Assembly: GCA_950295325.1 (NCBI GenBank)
Contig: OX485803.1
Coordinates: 45,647,554 to 45,711,553, forward strand
DNA from: Polytrichum commune
Lineage: Eukaryota > Streptophyta > Polytrichopsida > Polytrichales > Polytrichaceae
Reading direction: 5' to 3'
DNA: 64,000 nucleotides
Every line of letters begins with the position of its first letter. Within the stretch, counting starts at the first letter, position 1. Position numbers and translations under genes: made by a program. The notes under the pieces are model-generated. The model was not told the origin of the DNA. It saw only the letters and a program-made list of their open reading frames with translations, and searched no databases. Positions 25,401 through 37,400 of the stretch are shown piece by piece.

Positions 25401-26405
25401 CCACACATGATCTCCTCAACACACAAAGTAATTTGGACACGATAATTTACAGGCTGATCGTCCCCATAACACTCATTGGAGGAGTAATACATACAGGACA
25501 GATAATACGTTGATGTTTCAACAAGTTTCAATAGAGTCATGTGTACTTTAGTCTTTTCCACCCAATGATAGATGAGTATCGAATGCCCCTATTTCCAGTA
25601 AGGAATTTCTGGGAGTTTTTTTATCCACTTTGAACTCAAGAGTCTCGTGTTTTTTGCAGGCAAACCCTTGATTGTGACACTGACATGTCATGTGCAATAA
25701 CTGGTGGGTGACATGGATGGGGACTCAGCTGGCTAACTTACTCAGGTTGCAGTGAGACACAAGTTAAAGTATGTATGCCTCATGTGGCACTTGTCTTATA
25801 TGGTTAGCAACATACTTTGGGTTTAAATTGGAGTTTAAGCACAGATAAAGTGGTCCCAAGTGACGAGGTTAGTCTAGGTATAGTTGCGCACCCCTGGATG
25901 ACAAATGTCTAACAATTTGGTATACTTTGATGGTTGGCAGTGGTTGGCAGTGGCCCCAAATTGGTCCTGCTTCTAAAACTATCAGCATGAAGTTCCTTCT
26001 AAGGAATTTTTAGGTTTGAAAAAAAATACAAAATAAAAATACTTTAGAACGTCTCCTGCACCTATTTTTAAGGTGGTTGGCAACACTTCATTGGTTGAAA
26101 TTAAAATCCAATAAAATATTTTATAGTAAAGTCATTGACGCAGTCAAGAGCATCCAGAGAAGTGGTCCCTAAGCTCTTCTGGACTAGCAGGGCTGTTGAG
26201 CCGATCATAATTTAAATGAATTCAACATGGCTACAAGGAACTTTTTCTTCAAGGAACATCTTATTAAATAATCTCCAGTCAAAGTAGTTGTCCTCTTTTC
26301 CATTTGGAAGACACTATTTAATGAGTAGAACAAAGAGTCCATCACAAGAAATATACCTGCATACTGGATGAACCAGTAAAGCAACCATATAGACAACTAG
26401 TTGAT

Positions 26406-26471
26406 ACCTGAACTTGACAACATCAACGTATCAATAACACCTGAACCTGACAACCTCAACGCATCAATAAC
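26406..26471 (+). repeat. 33-bp tandem duplication
   Basis: Two copies starting ACCTGAACYTGACAACMTCA with three differences. Lies about 0.4 kb beyond the PIR stop codon. Confidence 0.8.
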
Positions 26472-26736
26472 ATTGACCATAACATTGGAGAACACAACGT
26501 GACAAAAACTAACACAGAAACTGTGCATTCGTAAGTTGGACCCAGTTTCATCATAATTGCACAGAATCATCACCTCTTGTAACCCCATTTCCTTAATTTT
26601 CTCAGAATTTGTGTTAAATACTGAAAGTACCCCATTTCAGTATTGGGACACTCCCAACTTTGCATGATTCTCTACTGCGTACTCTCATCCTAGACCAATC
26701 TTATATCAATCTCAACAAAGAATTTTAATTGCTAAT

Positions 26737-26890
26737 GATACATCTGTGCACATGTAACAACTGCTGCCACATAGATCAATCCTACTGTTTTGGCAGGGTA
26801 ACATATTTTGAAGGATACATCTGTGCACATGTAACAACTGCTGCCACGTAGACCAATCCTACTGTTTTGGCAGGGTAACATATATTGAAG
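26737..26890 (-). repeat. 77-bp tandem duplication spanning the PIR stop codon
   Basis: Two adjacent copies, 26737-26813 and 26814-26890, differ at only a few positions. The copy at 26814-26890 contains the last codons of PIR (YVTLPKQ and stop). The other copy repeats the same codons and stop in what is now 3' flank or 3' UTR. The duplication is direct sequence observation; its effect, if any, on the transcript end is unknown. Confidence 0.9.
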
Positions 26891-29800
26891 GGGTGACCGG
26901 GTACTTGACGCGAGGCACTAGTGTGCCATTTGGTTTCACCATGGCCGCAAGTTTCTCCTCTTGTGGAGCACGCGCCTGTAGCATTGAGAATATATGGCTA
27001 TTCAACCTTCTCGCCCTTCGTGCATTTTCCAGAAAGGCAGTCACTTCCTGTAACACGTACAATGATTAAATACGTCACAAAATGGTTACCTAGCCCACAA
27101 GACCCACAATTCTGTATGTCTAATTAGAGCTATCCTTTAACCCATTGGGTTTCATCAGGAGTTGGTCCCCTATGATTCTTCATTCGTTGTTTTGCACAGT
27201 ATCAATAATTTCTTTCCATTTGTGCATGCTCAGGGATGGTGTTTGAATTTGAACGAAGAGCAACCTCTTTCAGGTCATCAAGGGCCAAACTCATTTCATC
27301 ACCATTTGACAAGCCGAAATGAATTTGATCCTCACTGTGCTAACATAGAATCTTCTTCATTCGCACCTCCAAGCATGCACCAAAAACTTTCCAAATTTGG
27401 AAGGTGTTGTATGCAAATCAATCAACTCCCAACCAAAAGTCATGTTGAGTTAGAGAATAGCTCTATTGCGTCCATGATATTTTAAAAGCACTAATGTGGT
27501 GTGTAATAAAGAGTAAGTGTGTGCACAGTGCAACCTAATCACTCTGACCCGGTAGAGTGTTCTCAAGTGGGAAGGTATGTGACACTTATTGTAGGCACTT
27601 CAAACCCCACAAAAAAAATTAGCCATTGGATCAAATTAGGAATTGTCTCATCTGGTTAGTAGTTGTTACTAATGCAAACTGAAAATTGATGCCCAAGCTA
27701 TAGGAGGTCAAAGTGAGGATTCACTTTTGTCACATAGGCCCTCCTGATTGGAATAACAATCGAACCTCGAATAGTATCTAAAACTTGAGCACATAGCCCA
27801 ATCTCATTGTAGCATGTGTCTTTTTGGTGTCCCTTCATAACTACAAGACTTGCCATATACCACTGAAAAATAAATATCTGATTCAGAAGAGTGACAACAT
27901 AAGGCCTATTAGTAATCAAGGTTTAGGGTTTAGCATGTACATACAATAGAATATGCGGTTGTTCCCTTGGCCATACTCTCAATATATGATAGGGATGAAG
28001 GTAATGTATCCGTCTCTGCCACGGAGAGAACATGATATGTAAAATCAAGAAGCTTAAAGCGAAGCTCTTGGCCCAAAAGGTAAACAATTGTACAGCCCCC
28101 CCAAGCAACTCCATCACCAAATTTCTCTTGGAAGCTCTCTTCTGCTACAGGAGGCTGGTTATAAGCCTGCGCACAGGAAAGACACTTAATCCTTAAAGGA
28201 TGTAGGGGCTCAATGTATAAACTAAAAACACTCATATGTGACATTGATGATCAAAATAAAAAGTATGTATTTTATAATGAAGGGCATTCAGACTCTATGT
28301 TTGAACCCAAATCTTCAATAACGTTGAGGTATTCAACTGATTGAAAAGATGCACTTGAAGAATTAAATTCATTTTACATAGGGTCGCTTTTGACACAATT
28401 AGTTTAAAATGGAAGTGTGTAGCTCAAATACAAGTTATTGGCCTGGTCTCGGACGACTAAGGGTTAAGAAGTAAACACTACTAGCTTTGTCCATTGATTG
28501 ACATCCCACAGAATAAAAAGCTGTCCAAGTACAAACATTTGATCCAGGTACCAAAACATTTCATGCTGTCATTCAGAAATTACTAATCAGCATATATTAA
28601 GAACAGTATGTGGTTTGAATGCTTTTGACATGACAAAAACTTACAGGGAGGGTTGCTTGTAGACTTGGTGACAATCCTTGCAAATTGTGCTGCCATAAAC
28701 ATCAAGATTTTTATTAAATTGAATACTCCAACACTTCAAAACAAGTTTTCAGAAAAATAAATCCTTCACAAGTATATATAATAAATATTCAGCTCCTATA
28801 AGGATCCCCATAGACCACATTGCCTACTAAGTAACCTTCATGTCTGTGGAATTTACATGATCACAAATGCATTGCTTGACTTAAATACACGAGAGAAGCA
28901 CACATTGATTAGGAGACTCACAAATTGGATGCCACTGTATATTCGATAATACTCTTTTGATGTTGTAATTTCAATGAGGCCTGTCTTAGAAGGCAGATCC
29001 CACTTCTCTCGAACTCGAGCCAACACTGCACCGAGGTAGGCTAATGTGTAGTCTAATATGCTACCAGTTTGTAGATTGTTCATGTACAACATATCTGAAC
29101 ACACAAACATAGTTAAAATCTCCACAACTGTTGTTTCCTATTCCCATCTTCCACCCTCAACGTGTTGAGAAGTGTGGCATATTTGACATCTAAGCTCTCG
29201 AGCAGTTTCCACAAATTGCAAGTTAAGTGGGCAAAAAATGTACAATTTCTCTGCACCCACTTCTCCTAGGATATTAAACAAGCGATTAGTACAAGTTGAT
29301 TAACAAATCAACATCAAGGCCGTAGCCATTTTCCTCATAAATTTCGGAGCTCACATGAACATCTTGATCCATGGCTGTTCTCCTTAAAATCTCTGAAAAA
29401 CTTGGTAGGAAATTTCACCACTTTGACAAATTATAATGTTTAAGGAGCGTTCAAGTAGTGTCAGAACCCTCAATTTTGTTGGATTGAAGTGGAGTTTGAC
29501 TTTGGCCACGAGATGGTTATATGAAATTGAACTCCCTGTCAACCTTTCTCGAGCACCAATTGCAGAAGAATTTCATTTCTTCATTTCTATATAGCCATAT
29601 TTGGGCCAAACTCAAACGCTTCTCTTCATTTCAACAAAATTAGGAATCGGACACTACTTGAACACTCCTTACACGTTTGAAATTGTCAAAAGTGGGGTAA
29701 AACTCCCTACCAAAACATGACTTTTGGAATGGCTTTAAGGATACACCTATTATCAAACTGAGAATGCAAAACAACCAATGGAAAATCATCAGGGACCAAC

Positions 29801-32800
29801 TCCCAACAAGAAGTCCCTTTGAGGTAGAGGATAACTGTTATGATTGATAAATAAATATGTAACTGAAAGTAACAACAGACTCGAATTGACAAGAGAATAT
29901 GCACCTGCCACCTCTGCCTGCTTGGCCATGGAGATATATGACATGGGATTTATGCAGGTTGGGTTTGACAAAACTTCATCAGTGGCAAGTTTGAATAAGC
30001 TGACCAGAGGACTGAAATTGTCATCTGCAAGCATCTGTTGCAGCTGACCTTCCTTGTTTGGAACGACACCCAACCAAGGAACCACTTGCATGAAGTGAAC
30101 AGTTTCAGTTTGTCTCTGCAACAACACCCTCGTATGAATACATATATCATACCCAGGAAACCACAAGTCTAGTAAATAAACATGTCTTAAATGATTAGTT
30201 TTTTCTGTTTGCCATAATTCTCAACTTGGATGTCAGAGCTATGATTTTTCATGGATCCACAATTGCGATATGAGATTTTAGCAACAATCTGTGGGACTTT
30301 CTGTTGCCGCTATGATTTTTCAAAGTCAAAAGTACCAGAGCCATAAAATGAATAGGTAGCCTCCCATACATGCTCAAACTTTGTTAATTATTCTAGGTTC
30401 AAGAGTCAACATGATTCAAGGACCTATATGATCATTTTAGAAGAAAGAGAACCTTGAATTTGCTCATAAATAAGATACTCCTATGAGCTCCAAAAATTAT
30501 GAGGAAATGGCTACGGCCTCCATTTGGATTTGCTAATCATCTCACACCAATCACGTGTTTTAAAAGTGGGTAGAGTTGAAAGTTTCTGTTTTAAGCCAAC
30601 TTACATAATATGTATCTGTTTTTCAGAGACCAATGTCAAAACTCTGTAGTACACAGGAATTCACATTATACGGAGGTTCTGAAATAAGATCTATCCTGCG
30701 AGAAGAAATTACAATATCATTTCTTGTTTTCAGACTTCCACAAAACAATGTTGGATAAGTAACTCTTACCATTGCACTATCAAGAAGGCTCATCCAGAAG
30801 ATCAAACTCCCTACTTCCTTCAAACTTTGTACCATCTCTATAAAGCCATCATAAGCTGAAGCCCATTGCAACTGCTCTGAAAAATTCCGTAAGCATCCTG
30901 GCATCCACATTTTATGACTCAGTTCGAAGCCCTCACAATATTTGAGTAGGGTCTGTGGAGGAATTGATATCAAGAATCTTAACCCTTAAAGGTCCAAGAG
31001 GTCCATTATGGGCCGCAAGGTGTCACAGGGAGGGGTTTTAGACTTCTTTTGATATAGCTAAAAGTCTCGATGACCATATCTAGAAATAGCCCAATTATCA
31101 TATGCATTATTCAATGAGAGCATACATGTGTAGAATGAATTATAAGGCGATTTGAGCTCATATAAATGACATAGACTAAAATACATACCACATATGACTT
31201 TATGTTCACTTCCTCTTTTTGCTAAATACAGATTCAAAATCATGGAACAAATAAAATATCACTTGAATATTTGTTGGCTGTTCATCCAATCTGTCATGTA
31301 TCCCATACACAGAACACCCCTGGACCTTTCAAGCATTAAGCATCTGGACTCAAAGTAGCCTTAAAACTTTAGCAATAACCTGATTTTTCAAAGTTCTTGA
31401 AATACTTGGAATTCCTCTCATGTTTCCAGGACAATCTGAACCTTTTAGTCACATTTGAGCTCTTCCTAATTTTTGAGTTCAGGTAAAAGTTAAATACCTT
31501 CAACTCCCCAGTCATGAGATGGAATGGCAATGGCTTTAGGCATGCTCCTCCGCAACTCTTCGATCCCTGGCTCCATTGAAGAAACCTGTAGAACAAAATG
31601 AATTCGATGCTGTAAACCAAGAACAATCTACAATTGAACTTTTCCTAAGAACTTCACTACACTGATTATGGTAAGTACTGTGGGTCACACTATTGACCTT
31701 ATTTTCAGACTACAGACATTGAGGAAAATACTCCTGGTGAACACTAATTACCAACCCACAACATTAACATTAGAGGTCCAGGTTGTAGATTGCAATATTT
31801 TTACTGGATTGAAGATAGTGCAGATTTTAAAGACTTCCAACCTAGGGAAGGAGGTGGGTACATCACAAGGGCATGACAAGTGTGACTAGGGTTGCACACA
31901 ATTTTCATACGTGATGGTGTATATTGTGGACCACACTATAGGGGTTGCCCAAGGTAAGTCAGCCTATACATCTACCCACACTATTCACCATGTATACACA
32001 AGTTTATGCTTTAGTTTGAGCCGCACTAGGTCCGATGTTTTAGCACACAGAAGCCAGTACAAAGACTCAACCCTGGACAACCAAACACAACTACAATCCT
32101 CCTGAATATGTATCCAGGTGTTTCAACCCTATAAGCTTTAGCATGTTCATACCAATTGTGTACTCTCTTTATATTAGATGATATGAAATCTTCATCAAAT
32201 TCTTTCCAAGTTAGTTTGTCTCCATGTGTCAAGAAGAATGACCTTGCAAGACAACAAGCTAATTATATCTATGAAACAGTAACATCACAACGTATATTCA
32301 TGTTGTACAATTTCAAAATATCCTATGGAACAAGAGGCCCAAATCAGGCTCCAGAAGCATTTATGGGCTAAGTGAAAGATAGCTGACCTTTTGTGATAGG
32401 AAGTCTAGCAATGCCCGCACTAACCATGGAAGTGACCTAGATCCTAGCAGCTTGACAACAGCAAGCATGTGAGGCAGCCCAAAAAACATGCTGTGTAGTT
32501 CTCCCAGAGTCCCATGCGCCTGATTTAGTTCCTGAAATCATACAACCAACACTTCTTCCTTCAACTTCAACACCAAGGAAAATCAATCGAGTAGTATAGG
32601 ATTTGGATTTATGAACCTATGAGAATGAAAACATACCGGGGTGCCACAAAGAAAACTGGGATCAGCCTGCGGATTTGGCGGCCTTCTCACAGGTCGATTC
32701 ACAGTCTTGTTTGACCTGACAAACCGCTGAGTAGTCGTGCATAAGATGAAATTTGGGAAGAAGTCGTTCTGGAGCTCAGTAAATACCTGTGTCCCAAATA

Positions 32801-34497
32801 CCAAGAGAATTTTATAATCCACAATCTAAAACTAAAATCATGAGCATGTGTTTCAAATGTTTCCCAGAGATGCATTTAGGTTGTGGTCTTGATGGTGGGT
32901 CACAACACCTCCTAGAGATGCCCATAAAACTATATCATCCCAAATTTAGTAGAGTATACGTTCACCCGCCACTATGGACACTGCTTGAGATGGAAGTACA
33001 AAATGTTGACTGATAATGATAATGTGACGAGCACAACTGTGTGTTTTGTGCTTTTGGCAAAGCTTATTAAAAATGTCCATTCATCATCAGCCCATATTTC
33101 TTGCAATCAGTGGGTGGCAACTAGAGAGAGTATCGCATGACAAGTTGAGAAGACCATTCTAATTAGAACAGCACAATGATTTTTTTGCCATACTAAATCA
33201 AATGTTTAGTGTACTGCCTTTTGGCTATTAAATGAATGTGTGTAGAACTGAAAGATGAACACGAACATTACTTGTTTGGGGTTTTCAAGCCTTATAAAAA
33301 AAACAGGCTAGTTTAACCACCTGTGTAGCCACACGTCCAGAGAATGAGACTAAGGAGATGGTCTCTGTCATCTCCCCCATCATCAATGGATATGGATCCA
33401 TTTTCACATGCTCTGAAAGAAGCTCATGTGTGAGCCTTAAGATGTCCACCAGTTTTTGAAGGTCCTGCAAGATTGAGAACACAACATATGTTGAGATACC
33501 TATCACTAGAACATCCATATATGAACGTCCACAAAATGTGCACAAAATATTTTTATAAGGTAATATTTAATAATTGCTCACCAACCACATTAGCAAATGA
33601 AATTCAAAGAGTTACCTACTCGGTCAACTGCTTGTTCGCAGATACAGTATATGGTAAATGTGCCTCATTCGGTTACTTATCCTAATTGGACACCTATATT
33701 TCATTGGTGTGTGGTTAGGTGTGGATCTAAGAACGGACACCAAAAAGATATGTGTACGAAAGACATTGGACTATGTGCTCAAAATTTGTTCACCATTCAA
33801 GGGCTCAATAATAAGCTTAATTGGGGGCGATCTGCTTGGTCCATTCATAGGTCTGGCACTTTTGACTTTGAGAAACCCTAACAGCAACATGGGAACTCAA
33901 AAAATTCCACAGGTTGTTGCTCAACTCTTTGTGGATCCAAGAAAATTCTTAACTCTGAATCCAAGTTGAGGATCGTGACAAACAACAAAAATTAACAATT
34001 TAAGACATGTCTACCTCATCTACAATGAAGGGTAATTACTGCCATCAATTACAACCATAGTACCTACTTTAGGTCATGTTGAAGATTATGAACAGGGTCT
34101 CATAATACTATTCTAGATTGAGGGGCTCATCATCATCCCTCTCTACCATATAATCCATCTTCCTTGTGATTAGGCCAGTACACATTATTAAGATCACACT
34201 CTGATTATAATGCACATGTGCAATACCGTCAGGCTATTTCTGGAAGGCTAATTTATAAAGGCTAAACTTAGATCTCCTACGTCCCGTGTGCCATGTAATT
34301 TTAAGGGGACAGAATTTGCAACATATCTGTCGCTCAATATTTATAGCAGGTAACACAATCAGAAGGGTAGATTGTACCACAATAGAACAGAGGTCATGGG
34401 CTTCAAATCTTTCAAAAAGAAAGTCGAGATTCTCCCGAAATATCTTATTCATCCGTTGGCCAATAAGAAATGCCAAATCGATGCTTCTACCTAGAAG
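26859..34497 (-). CDS. PIR: PIR exons 21-30 (C-terminal region)
   Basis: Exons in transcript order: 21, 34497-34378; 22, 33464-33321; 23, 32786-32637; 24, 32531-32388; 25, 31585-31498; 26, 30897-30770; 27, 30115-29905; 28, 29094-28922; 29, 28166-27945; 30, 27047-26859 with stop TAG at 26861-26859. All are GT-AG. Exon 26 starts at the internal acceptor at 30897, not at the stronger-looking upstream AG, because only that choice keeps phase and gives the conserved EQLQW context. Exon 28 joins exon 29 directly (IYSGIQF then AYNQPP); a small candidate exon at about 28650-28681 would add residues the family lacks. The protein ends YVTLPKQ, as family members end in a short variable tail after the ARRLN helix. 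Confidence 0.93.
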
Positions 34498-37400
34498 CTG
34501 TCAACATGAGTACATGTTTTTAGTTAGACAAAATTGAGTATGCCACACATGTTATGCAACTAACAACCTTGGTAAATTAATTAGACTGTTAAACACGCAT
34601 TGCAGTATACATGGATAGATTATCATAATTCCTATACAGTTTTAAGACTGAATAACATTGAAGACTGACCTTCACACGCCGCATTCTGAAGAGAGGATCA
34701 TAACGCTTGGGGAAAACTTGATATTTCTCTCGGTTATCAACAACTGCGAGAAATGAAAGATCCAGCATTTTGCTAACCCACCAACACAAACCCTCATAAG
34801 AACTTTATCCCATTAATGCTGGCATACAACAGCATCAAACATGAGTGAACCCTACTAGAAAAACCTTTTATTGACCACCTTACATACAAAATTAAACATG
34901 CAAGTTACATTGGATAGGATGAAAGTTACATGGACATGATGGATAGTTTACACTTGAATCTTCCCACTTGACTTTCAATGAGATCTTGGACCTTGATTCT
35001 CATAACCCAACTCAATATAGTCAATTACATCTATGCACTTAACCCTTAAAGGTCCAAGATGTCATACAGAGGGGTTCAAAAATCATTTCTTGATATTTTA
35101 GCTTAAATGTCAGATGTGAATATATCTGAAATTAGCCCATTTATCATATGCATTTTTCCAATCAACATAGAATAAATTGTGGGGAGATTTCAGATCGTTT
35201 AAATGACTTACGCTCAAATACATATTTAGTTTATCTAATCATTGCTGCCACATATGACTTTATTTTCACTTCCTCTTTTTGATAGGTTGTGCTAAATATG
35301 GATTCAATACCATAGACCAAATAAGGAATCATTTCAAAATTGGGGGTTATACAATTTGTCATGTATAAACACCAACCCCCCCCCCCCCCGGTTCCATTGT
35401 GGTCAAGAGAGATAGTATACCTGGCTGCACGTGTCTTGTAGTACCCAAACATGTGCTCACTCAACTTAAATACTAGTTGGTCAAAGCATAGATCCACCTG
35501 CAACAATACACAGCCAATCATCAAGATAAAAAGAAGCTTCCATGTAGACTGTAATTGGCCTCTTTATATAGGAGAAAGCACCTTGTTGTCAGAAGAAAGC
35601 AATTGCGATCCTTTCACTAAGCTGAAGTTCCTAAGCTCTTTCTTTGCAGCTAATGATTGGTTGATTACCAATTCTACTTCCTGGCACTAGGATGATGTTT
35701 ATAGCAATCAAGCAAACCAATTGCTTCAGATAATATTACAATAGGCAGAAATAAAATGAGATAGATTATGGATAGAAGACAGACGCTCAGATTGGACAAT
35801 GCTTAGGAATCTGTATAGCTTGCAAAACTTCTGAAACGGACAACTCAGCTTTCTCGAATAATACTTCTAGTGAATATGACTTGATTATAAAGGTTTAGCC
35901 ATTGAAATTACCTCTGCCTCAATCTCATCATAGAGAAATCTCTGTTTCAGAGCACGGAGGGCATGATCTGCTGCGTCATTATAGATGTCGAACGGCATGA
36001 GCACGCTTTCGAGCAACCCCGCCTCTCGTGACTCAATGACATACTCCACCAACATCCACGGCAATGAGCACTCAATTGGAAACTGAGAATGCAGAGAACC
36101 AATAATAATCAGAAAATTTGATGATCTTGCAATTGCAAATGAAGATGACTTGAACCAAAAAAAGGATGTCACCTATGTTTGCTGACACTAGCGTGAGTTA
36201 CAGAGTTTGTTTGCCAGGAGGCTACTGCCTCAATTACGAGGTGGAATCTTTCTAACGGTTGTAACTGGGGTAACTTAATCGTCCATTGTTCCTCCCCTAC
36301 TAGGGTCACCAAGCCCTTCAGACCCCCGATTTTAAGAGGACCAGTTGGCCCGATGACCCCCACAATGGTTGGGTCCCAAAACCTCAAGCTGTCAGCTTGA
36401 TGTTGACTTCAACAGCAAACCATTCATAGGGGTCACGGAGGAATGAGCAGATGTCAAGGTTAAACATCGACCATTAGAATGGATAAGGTCCAGTAATAAT
36501 TTGTCCCATATCATCCTTCATTCTACTAATACTTTCAATCCCATATCATCCTTGTTCCAATATCAACACTCTAAACCAACAGTATTTATAGCAGGCAATC
36601 AACTGTATGAGGAAAATGTATTTAAATGAATGCAATTGTGCATACATTGGATAACTTCCTTTACACTAACTAATTTGACAAGGTTCCTTGACCAAAGAAG
36701 TTCCATTACCAGAAGAAAAAAGAGTAAGAACTGTAAAATGCAGTCATTCTCTAATAGGACACGCTCATGATAGTTAAGCCCGTGAAACTTGAGACATAAC
36801 ACAGTAAAACTTGAGAAATATGAGTATAGAAAACATTAACCTGGATGACACGTGAAGTTTCCAAATAAAACTCTCGGAACCAAAGAAATCCTAAATCTGT
36901 CAAATTCGCCAGTGTTGCTGCAGTCATACCCAACATAAAATTGTCATATAGAAAGATTATTTTAAAATTAAAAATTTATCAAAATAACACTATTAAAGGG
37001 CCAAGAGAGGGAGCAAAGGTAAAAGCACTGGCAACTTACCTCGATAGTCAAGAATGTGAGGGAAAAAAGCAAGTCTGTTGAAAAAGTTCTCAAGTTGTCT
37101 CATATCCCCTGGTGGTATGTCGACGTCATTACCACTGAAAAAACCGCCTGTGTGTTTGGGACTTCCTCCAGAAACAAGCTCATGTATTAAATACTGCAAG
37201 CAGTGCAGCTGCAACCAACTCAAATTGCACTGTTAGGCATATGATTTAACTCAACAACCACAAGGATCTCGTTATTAAATTTGCTCAGTAGAACTCCTGT
37301 TCTCTGAGGCATCAAAGCCTGTAAGCAATTTCCATATATTCCATTCCAACATATGCCAAAATCCTTGGAAGTCCAAGAGAGTCACACAGAAATAATCATA

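Noticed and set aside
28650-28681. Candidate PIR mini-exon between exons 28 and 29
   Set aside because: Has splice-like ends but needs an alternative exon 29 acceptor and adds over 15 residues; direct joining fits family length.
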